Shown here in pieces: positions 1 through 4,538 of a DNA stretch of 12,081 nt (position 1 is the stretch's first letter; each line of letters starts with the position of its first letter). Source of the DNA: DAOUAJ01 sp034433615 (GTDB lineage: Bacteria > Chloroflexota > Anaerolineae > DUEN01); contig DAOUAJ010000115.1 of the NCBI GenBank assembly GCA_034433615.1, positions 1-12,081 of the forward strand. The letters are read 5' to 3'. Below the pieces are notes generated by a model that did no database searches, was not told the DNA's origin, and saw nothing but the letters and a program-made list of their open reading frames with translations. The translations under genes and the position numbers were made by a program.

Positions 1-183
1 GGGCGTGACCCGGAAGAGATCGAACGGTTGCACCGCCCCTGCCCGGTGGCGGAGCGGGCTTGTTACGAGGAGGCGGTGTGGCTGGGACAGAATGTGCTGC
101 TGGGCACGCGGGCCGACATGGACAGCATCGTGGAGGCAGCCGCCAAAGTGCTACGGCTGCTGGAGCCTGAAAGTGTAGATTAG
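1..183 (+). CDS. DegT/DnrJ/EryC1/StrS-type aminotransferase, C-terminal end only
   Basis: The open frame enters from the left edge in frame 1 and stops at TAG 181-183, so only the last 60 residues are visible. They read like the C-terminal helix-strand segment of the DegT/DnrJ/EryC1/StrS family: a CPVAERA stretch, then ACYEEAVWLGQNVLLG, then a DMDSIVEAAAKV helix. In this family the segment closes the small domain of PLP-dependent sugar aminotransferases, which make amino sugars for glycans or antibiotics, and of some related dehydratases. The PLP lysine and active-site motifs lie outside the window, so substrate and activity cannot be judged. The family call rests on recognising the C-terminal pattern. 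The gene converges on the iron operon, with an IS110 remnant starting within 3 bases of its stop. Confidence 0.68.
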   Translation, partial: GRDPEEIERLHRPCPVAERACYEEAVWLGQNVLLGTRADMDSIVEAAAKVLRLLEPESVD

Positions 184-185
184 GG

Positions 186-407
186 TCAAGACTCTGCGCT
201 CGACAACCGGTGGAACTGGGCATCCAGGTAGGTGTCCTTGCTGCGAGAAGCTGCCCAGGCCGCTTCCACCAAGGCCGCCCGCAACCAGTGCTGCCCCCGG
301 CGGGTCTGGCCGCTGCGCCGCTCGTGGCCCGTATGGGCCACTTGTTGGCAGGGAGGCTTATCAGGCTCTCGGTCATGCTGGCCCCCCAGAGACTCTCCCT
401 TCCACAA
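186..407 (-). pseudogene. Remnant of an IS110-family transposase (C-terminal Transposase_20 region)
   Basis: The - strand here encodes about 70 residues, of which roughly 50 match the conserved C-terminal part of IS110/IS116/IS902 transposases. The visible series is ERRSGQTRRGQ, HWLRAALVEAAWAASR and SKDTYLDAQFHRL, which is the family's usual order of a basic glycine-rich turn, the WLRxxLVEAAWAA helix and the YLxAQxxRL motif. The family continues with a basic RRGKKRA segment; here the frame degrades into SSAES and stops at 186. The upstream end also lacks the family's serine-containing catalytic core and has no ATG: only a TTG at 405-407 opens the frame, and homology is weak before about 340. 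The piece is truncated at both ends and cannot be active. A 7-bp hairpin (324-330 with 335-341, loop GTAT) lies inside it. The rest of the 184-420 gap shows nothing else convincing. Confidence 0.8.
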
Positions 408-420
408 GCTGGAGGATGCC

Positions 421-1863
421 CTAGTAGCCCATCCCCGCTATCAGCCGCCACACCTGCGCCACGACGAAGGTCACGGCGAAGCCCATGGTCACCGGCAGCA
501 GCGCTGCGACCGCCGTCCACTTTTTGCTGCCGGTCTCCCGGTAGATGGTGAAGATGGTCGTGCTGCACGGATTGTGAATCAGGCTGAACAGCATCAAGTT
601 GACAGCCGTCAGCAGCGTCCACCCGCCAGCCCGAAAGATGGCCATGAGATCGGCCGGAGACTCTACTTCAAACATCACCCCGGCGCCAGCGCCCACACCC
701 CTCATGCCGGTGACCAGCACGGTCAACATCAAAACGGTGGGGATGACGATCTCGTTGGCAGGGATGGCCATAATGTAGGCCACCAAGATCACGCCGTTTA
801 AGCCCAGCAACAGGCCAAAAGGATTCAGGAAATTAATCAGGTGCTCGGCGATGCTGGCGCTCCCAATGTGGAGGTTGGCGGCGAGCCAGATGACGGCCCC
901 GGCCGGCGCCGCGAAGACTACTGCCCGCCACAGCACGATGAGGGTGCGATCAATGACCGAGGTGTAGAGGGTTTGCAGGATGCGCGGCGGCCGATAGGGC
1001 GGCAGCTCCAGGCTAAAAGTGGAAACCTGCCCCTTGAGCCAGGTCCGCGAAAGCCCCCACGACACGACGAAGGACAGCAGCACCCCCAGTAAGGCGATGC
1101 CCATCACCGCTAAGGCCGAAATCAACCCGGCCAGATAGGCCGGAACCAGCGAACCGATGAACAGGCTGGCGATGAGAATCTGAGTAGGCCAGCGGCCGTT
1201 ACACAGGGAGAAGTTGTTAGTAATGATGGCGATGAGGCGCTCGCGAGGGCTGTCAATGATGCGGGTGGCGACGACACCGGCCGCGTTGCAGCCGAATCCC
1301 ATGGACATGGTCAACGCCTGTTTACCATGCGCGCCCACTCTCCTGAAGATGTTGTCCAGGTTAAAGGCCACACGGGGCAGGTAGCCAAAGTCCTCCGCCA
1401 GGGTGAAGAGCGGGAAGAAGATAGCCATGGGCGGCAGCATGACGCTCACCACCCAGGCCGTGGCCAGGTATACCCCATCAAGCAGCAGGCCATCCAGCCA
1501 CCAGGGCAGGCCGATGCTGGCTGCGACCCCCTTCAGGAAAGGGTGGATGGTGTCCAGGAGGACGGTGGCCAGGATGCTCGACGGCACGTTGGCCCCCGCA
1601 ATCGTGATCCAGAAAACCAGGGCCAGCAGCATGAGCATGATGGGAAAGCCCCAGGTCCGGCTGGTGACCAACCGGTCAATGGCCCGGTCCAGGTCGAAGC
1701 GTGGTGGCTTGCCGGGCCGGGTCACGGCCCGGTCGGCGATGCGGGCCGCGTCAGCGTAGAGGGCTTCCATCAAATCCTCATGAAAGTTGGCACCCATCTC
1801 CCAGCGTAGCGCCTCGGCTGCCTTCAGAACGTCATCTGCGGTCACGGTTGTGGACGTCGTCAT
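421..1863 (-). CDS. feoB: FeoB membrane permease subunit (ferrous iron transporter, separate from its GTPase)
   Basis: This 480-residue protein is the membrane half of FeoB, which moves Fe2+ across the cytoplasmic membrane. Residues 1-70 are soluble and partly helical. From about 71 to 475 there are roughly ten hydrophobic segments. Family landmarks are visible in order: the YLPRVAFNLD and RRVGAHGK stretch (161-181), the first Gate motif GFGCNAAGVVATR (189-201), C221 in NNFSLCNGR, the AIPANEIVIPT segment (367-376), and the second Gate-type NPCSTTIFTIYRETGS (431-446). C192, C221 and C433 match the cysteines usually conserved in FeoB. The first Gate motif has AAG where most FeoB proteins have VPA. 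The start is ATG 1863, preceded by a GGAGGTGA ribosome binding site; it overlaps the GTPase stop codon as ATGA (1863-1860), so the two halves are translationally coupled. No GTPase domain is present in this chain. Confidence 0.9.
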   Translation of the reverse strand: MTTSTTVTADDVLKAAEALRWEMGANFHEDLMEALYADAARIADRAVTRPGKPPRFDLDRAIDRLVTSRTWGFPIMLMLLALVFWITIAGANVPSSILATVLLDTIHPFLKGVAASIGLPWWLDGLLLDGVYLATAWVVSVMLPPMAIFFPLFTLAEDFGYLPRVAFNLDNIFRRVGAHGKQALTMSMGFGCNAAGVVATRIIDSPRERLIAIITNNFSLCNGRWPTQILIASLFIGSLVPAYLAGLISALAVMGIALLGVLLSFVVSWGLSRTWLKGQVSTFSLELPPYRPPRILQTLYTSVIDRTLIVLWRAVVFAAPAGAVIWLAANLHIGSASIAEHLINFLNPFGLLLGLNGVILVAYIMAIPANEIVIPTVLMLTVLVTGMRGVGAGAGVMFEVESPADLMAIFRAGGWTLLTAVNLMLFSLIHNPCSTTIFTIYRETGSKKWTAVAALLPVTMGFAVTFVVAQVWRLIAGMGY

Positions 1864-2702
1864 CGGGTCACCTCCAGACTGGGGGTCAGTTCTCGGCGGA
1901 CCGGCTCCGGTGCGCCCGGGCTCAGATCACCCAACTCGCCCTTGTGAATAGCCTCAATGATGCGCTCGTCGCCATCCAGCAAGCGCAAGGCCACCCAGCG
2001 AGCGTTGGGCAGGCCGGGGAAGGCTGCCTGAATCTTGGCGGTCAATTGAGATACCGCCCGCTTGAGGGCTGGTGACTCGTTCTGGATGCGGTGCGGCTGG
2101 CAGATCGTCTGCCCGGTGGCCACCTCGCTGATGGCTTGTAAGAGCTGGGGCAGCCCTTCGCCGTAGCGAGCAGCCGTGGGCACCACCGGCACGCCCAGAT
2201 CGCGGGCCAGGCGGCGCTCGTCCACCTGCAACTTATGGCGCCGGGCCTCGTCTATCAGGTTCAGGCAAACCACCGCGCGATCGGTGATCTCCAGGACCTG
2301 CAGGACCAGATTCAGATTGCGCTCCAGGCGGGTGGCATCTACCACCACAACGGTCACGTCCGGCTGGCCAAAGAGGATAAAGTCGCGGGCGATCTCCTCG
2401 TCCAGGCTGGTGGAGAGCAGCGAGTAAGTGCCGGGCAGGTCCACCAGCTTGTAGCGATGGCCGCCGTACTCAAAGCCACCCTCAGCGCGGGCGACGGTCT
2501 TGCCGGGCCAGTTGCCGGTGTGCTGGCGCAGGCCGGTCAGGGCGTTAAAGACGGTGCTCTTGCCGGTGTTGGGATTGCCGGCCAGAGCCACCACGTAGTC
2601 CCAGTCTTCCATGTTCACGCCCAGCTTCATCAGGTTGGCGACGTGATGGGCCGGGCAGGTTGCACAAGCATGGGCAGGGGGCCTTTGGATTTCAACAGCC
2701 AT
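1860..2702 (-). CDS. feoB: FeoB GTPase subunit (separate soluble protein)
   Basis: This 280-residue protein carries the G-protein half of FeoB, expected to act at the cytoplasmic face of the permease encoded next. All GTPase motifs are visible: G1 GNPNTGKST (42-50), the FeoB-type switch I TGNWPGKT (62-69), G3 DLPG (88-91), G4 NLID (148-151, for the usual NxxD), and G5 around PTAARYGEG (175-183). The helical guanine-dissociation-inhibitor-like part occupies about 190-270. An N-terminal extension before G1 carries HACATCPAHH (11-20), a Cys/His cluster that could bind metal; that is inference. The chain ends after the soluble domain without any membrane segment. The start ATG 2702 shares one base with the upstream stop (TGATG) and has an AGGAGG site seven bases upstream. 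Confidence 0.9.
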   Translation of the reverse strand: MAVEIQRPPAHACATCPAHHVANLMKLGVNMEDWDYVVALAGNPNTGKSTVFNALTGLRQHTGNWPGKTVARAEGGFEYGGHRYKLVDLPGTYSLLSTSLDEEIARDFILFGQPDVTVVVVDATRLERNLNLVLQVLEITDRAVVCLNLIDEARRHKLQVDERRLARDLGVPVVPTAARYGEGLPQLLQAISEVATGQTICQPHRIQNESPALKRAVSQLTAKIQAAFPGLPNARWVALRLLDGDERIIEAIHKGELGDLSPGAPEPVRRELTPSLEVTR

Positions 2703-3526
2703 CAGACAACCTCCTGTTGACGAGTGATGTAGATGTGGTTAGCCTGGTCTCGGCGCAGGGCAAGCAGCGTGCCCCGGACGCGATAGGCGATGGGGTCACC
2801 GCTGGGGCTGATCATCTCTGCCTCGATGGCCGTGCCCGGCAAGATACCCAGGTCCAAAAAGCGGCGCCGTTCTGTGCCCCGGCAGGCGGGGGAGATGCCG
2901 ACCACCGTTGCTTTTTCGCCGGGCCTCAAATCGGTCAGGCGCTCGTTGGGCACCGGTACGGCCACTTCGGTAGGCTCGGGCAGTGGGATAACCGCCACAT
3001 TGGCCGCCAGGACGGGGGCCAGCACGTGCTCGTCGCCGTTGGCCCAAAAGCGCACCCGCTGCGGTGAGATCTCGGTCACCCGCACTTGCATGCCGGGGTG
3101 CAGTTCTTCGGCCACCAGTTGGGCGTACAGAGCCGGCGGTTCATCCTCCAGGTGCACGATGCGCGCTGGCTGGTCAACGGCCAGGGCGGTCAGAGGACGA
3201 CTATCCTGTACCACCATCTTCCCGTCGGCCGTGGGGATGGGATCGCCGTGGGGATCGTAGGTGGGGTGTTCCAGCTTGGATAAAAGGTCAGCTACTTGGT
3301 TATCGCTCACCTGGAGCGCCCCGGCAATGCTTTGCAACGTCGGGTGGCGACCACTCATTTCGCTTTCGTGGATGTGCTTGAGCGCGTCCTCGATGAACAT
3401 GCGTTCAGTTATCTGCCATACCCGCTGCCAGCGCCAGAAGAGGCCCTGGTCGGGCCAGAAAAAGAGCAGCCCCATAGCGGCGACGAGTGCAGCGATGAGC
3501 AGGGAAACAAGTGGATCAGGCATCAT
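2702..3526 (-). CDS. Membrane-anchored DtxR-like winged helix fused to two FeoA/SH3-like domains
   Basis: This 274-residue protein occupies the feoA slot of the operon. Residues 5-24 form one hydrophobic segment (SLLIAALVAAMGLLFF). Residues 38-86 resemble the DtxR winged helix, with a recognition-helix-like VSDNQVADLLSKLE. Next comes HPTYDPHGDPIPTADG (87-102), the linker motif typical of DtxR/MntR proteins. A first SH3/FeoA-like domain follows (about 108-183), then a clear FeoA domain (about 196-270: RLTDLRPGEKATVVG, RRFLDLGILPG). The metal-binding dimerisation helices of DtxR, with their HHRLxE and HxxA...EH ligands, are missing; the winged helix runs straight into the linker. FeoA proteins are small FeoB partners, so this one probably acts at the membrane beside FeoB; whether it binds DNA is unknown. 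An ATG at 3526 (or 3523) follows a GAGGAG box. The in-frame TTG at 3562 would add 12 residues but lacks such support. Confidence 0.82.
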   Translation of the reverse strand: MMPDPLVSLLIAALVAAMGLLFFWPDQGLFWRWQRVWQITERMFIEDALKHIHESEMSGRHPTLQSIAGALQVSDNQVADLLSKLEHPTYDPHGDPIPTADGKMVVQDSRPLTALAVDQPARIVHLEDEPPALYAQLVAEELHPGMQVRVTEISPQRVRFWANGDEHVLAPVLAANVAVIPLPEPTEVAVPVPNERLTDLRPGEKATVVGISPACRGTERRRFLDLGILPGTAIEAEMISPSGDPIAYRVRGTLLALRRDQANHIYITRQQEVV

Positions 3527-3530
3527 GCGA

Positions 3531-3536
3531 CTCCTC
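3531..3536 (-). promoter_or_regulatory. Ribosome binding site deciding the start of the FeoA fusion gene
   Basis: On the - strand GAGGAG lies 4 bases before ATG 3526 and 7 bases before the adjacent in-frame ATG 3523. This supports the start directly before the membrane segment rather than the TTG at 3562. The spacing slightly favours 3523, which would remove one Met. Confidence 0.7.
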
Positions 3537-3544
3537 TCACCGGC

Positions 3545-3569
3545 TGGCCCTTTGTTCACCAAACGGCCA
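3545..3569 (-). repeat. Inverted repeat / hairpin between the DtxR-type gene and the FeoA fusion
   Basis: In the 59-bp gap between the two genes, a 25-base stretch on the - strand folds as TGGCC, G, TTTG, loop GTGAA, CAAA, G, GGCCA. It has a 5-bp outer stem, one G-G mismatch and a 4-bp inner stem. As DNA it is a dyad centred at about 3557. It could be an mRNA processing or attenuation structure that separates expression of the regulator from the transporter genes, or a protein-binding dyad. No T-run follows, so an efficient intrinsic terminator is unlikely. The structure is seen; the function is inference. Confidence 0.45.
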
Positions 3570-3585
3570 ATCGCATTGACTCACA

Positions 3586-4254
3586 TCAAGTCGGGCTCAC
3601 CTCGATCTCAGTCACCAGGACATGGCCGGCGGCCGGGCGTCCAAGAGCATGTTCGACCTCACCCACACGCACAATGATCGGACCGTCGAACGGCTCTACG
3701 GCTACCACGCTCACCCGCGTGCTGGGGTAAAGCCCCAAACGGCCCAGGTAACGCAGCAGAACGGAATCGTGGTCACTTACTTCAGCGACCAGGGCCGACT
3801 GCCCTGGCTCCAGGTCGGTCAGGCGCGTAGAGGCCCGCTCAGTGACCGCCCCATCCTGGGTCGGGATAGGAGCTCCGTGCGGGTCGGTAGTCGGGTAGCC
3901 CAATAGAGCGTCCATCCGCTCCTCCAGTTCCTCTGACAGCACATGTTCTATCTTGTGCGCTTCCTCGTGAACTTGATCCCACGACAAGCCGAGCGTCTCG
4001 GTCAGAAAGCGTTCAATCAGACGGTGATGACGGATGACCTCCAAGGCGATCTTGAGGCCGGCATCCGTCAGCGCCATCCCCTGATACGGCTCATAAGCTA
4101 CCAGTTGCATATCGGCCAGTTTCTTGATCATGCCGGTGACCGAGGCTGGTGTGACGCCCAGCCGCCCGGCGAGCATGGTCGTCGCCACCTTGCCGTGCTC
4201 GTGCTGAATCTCGTAGATGGCCTTCAGATAATCTTCGACCGCCTGGGTGTGCAT
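3586..4254 (-). CDS. DtxR/MntR/IdeR-family metal-dependent transcriptional regulator
   Basis: This 222-residue protein has the full three-domain layout of the longer DtxR-family repressors, which bind operator DNA when loaded with Fe2+ or Mn2+. The winged helix covers about 5-62 (VEDYLKAIYE, then VTPASVTGMIKKL). The metal-binding dimerisation domain covers about 65-120 (VIRHHRLIERFL, VHEEAHKIEH, SEELEERM). The linker YPTTDPHGAPIP is followed by an SH3/FeoA-like domain (about 143-220). Likely ligands by alignment to DtxR are H77, E81, H96, E103 and H104. The DtxR Met10 position is D8, as in MntR, and the DtxR Cys102 position is H100, so metal preference cannot be read simply; context favours iron. 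Start ATG 4254 is preceded by GAGGAA. It is the first gene after a strong promoter and probably controls the operon and itself. Confidence 0.9.
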   Translation of the reverse strand: MHTQAVEDYLKAIYEIQHEHGKVATTMLAGRLGVTPASVTGMIKKLADMQLVAYEPYQGMALTDAGLKIALEVIRHHRLIERFLTETLGLSWDQVHEEAHKIEHVLSEELEERMDALLGYPTTDPHGAPIPTQDGAVTERASTRLTDLEPGQSALVAEVSDHDSVLLRYLGRLGLYPSTRVSVVAVEPFDGPIIVRVGEVEHALGRPAAGHVLVTEIEVSPT

Positions 4255-4275
4255 TTTGCTTCCTCAAAGATTTAA

Positions 4276-4291
4276 TTTCGATAGATCTAAA
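4276..4291 (-). promoter_or_regulatory. Candidate operator: 16-bp dyad in the leader of the DtxR-type gene
   Basis: The sequence TTTCGATAGATCTAAA has symmetric positions TTT-GAT--ATC-AAA, so 12 of 16 bases obey dyad symmetry; it contains the perfect 8-mer TAGATCTA. It lies about 5-20 bases downstream of the start point predicted from the -10 box. A repressor bound there would block transcription, which fits autoregulation by the DtxR-type protein. It does not closely match the well-known DtxR or MntR consensus sites, so the link is inference. Confidence 0.4.
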
Positions 4292-4302
4292 ACCACAAAT
4301 TT

Positions 4303-4331
4303 ATTATATCAATGAATCTAATAGTTGTCAA
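4303..4331 (-). promoter_or_regulatory. Sigma70-type promoter of the iron operon
   Basis: Read on the - strand: TTGACA (4331-4326), a 17-base spacer, then TATAAT (4308-4303). The -10 is extended by TG one base upstream (TGATATAAT). Both hexamers are perfect consensus. Transcription should begin near 4296, giving a leader of about 42 bases before ATG 4254. The local AT-richness contrasts with the surrounding GC-rich DNA. Confidence 0.85.
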
Positions 4332-4350
4332 ATCTCCGTTGAGGATAAGG

Positions 4351-4405
4351 AGTGCACCGGGGCACAGGGCTTGTAATCTGTGGGCGGAGCAGTGCCCGAG
4401 GGCAC
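4351..4405. promoter_or_regulatory. Two similar 14-bp palindromes (GTGC-N6-GCAC) 40 bp apart
   Basis: AGTGCACCGGGGCAC (4351-4365) and AGTGCCCGAGGGCAC (4391-4405) agree at 12 of 15 bases. Each contains GTGC-N6-GCAC; the second has perfect 6-base arms around GA, the first one mismatched pair. Their starts are exactly 40 bp apart, close to four helical turns. They lie between the two divergent promoters, upstream of both -35 boxes, where activator or looping-repressor sites would be expected. Which protein binds, if any, is not visible. Confidence 0.45.
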
Positions 4406-4438
4406 CCACTGACCGCGTGTCCCACTATGGATGGCGAT

Positions 4439-4473
4439 CTTGGATTGCCAAGCCATGAGCCACCGAATATAAT
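4439..4473 (+). promoter_or_regulatory. Promoter of the BNR lipoprotein gene, with a dyad over its -35 box
   Basis: TTGCCA (4445-4450), a 17-base spacer and TATAAT (4468-4473) make a near-consensus sigma70-type promoter with a start point near 4480. The perfect dyad CTTGG-ATTG-CCAAG (4439-4452) covers the -35 box. It could be a repressor site or chance. The leader to ATG 4539 would be about 59 bases. The rest of the 4255-4538 spacer holds no gene. Confidence 0.72.
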
Positions 4474-4538
4474 CGCGACATCTTCTCAGCGAATCCGGAT
4501 TGGCTCCAACGGTTTACGGTGAGGAGAAAGCTTCCTTA

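Noticed and set aside
324..341. GTGGCCC-GTAT-GGGCCAC hairpin as a terminator for the convergent genes
   Set aside because: It is a perfect 7-bp stem but lies inside the transposase remnant, with no T-run on either side, so it is kept only as a note under that feature.
3527..3562. TTG 3562 as the start of the FeoA fusion
   Set aside because: ATG 3526/3523 has a GAGGAG ribosome binding site and begins directly at the membrane segment; the TTG would place the start inside the intergenic hairpin region.
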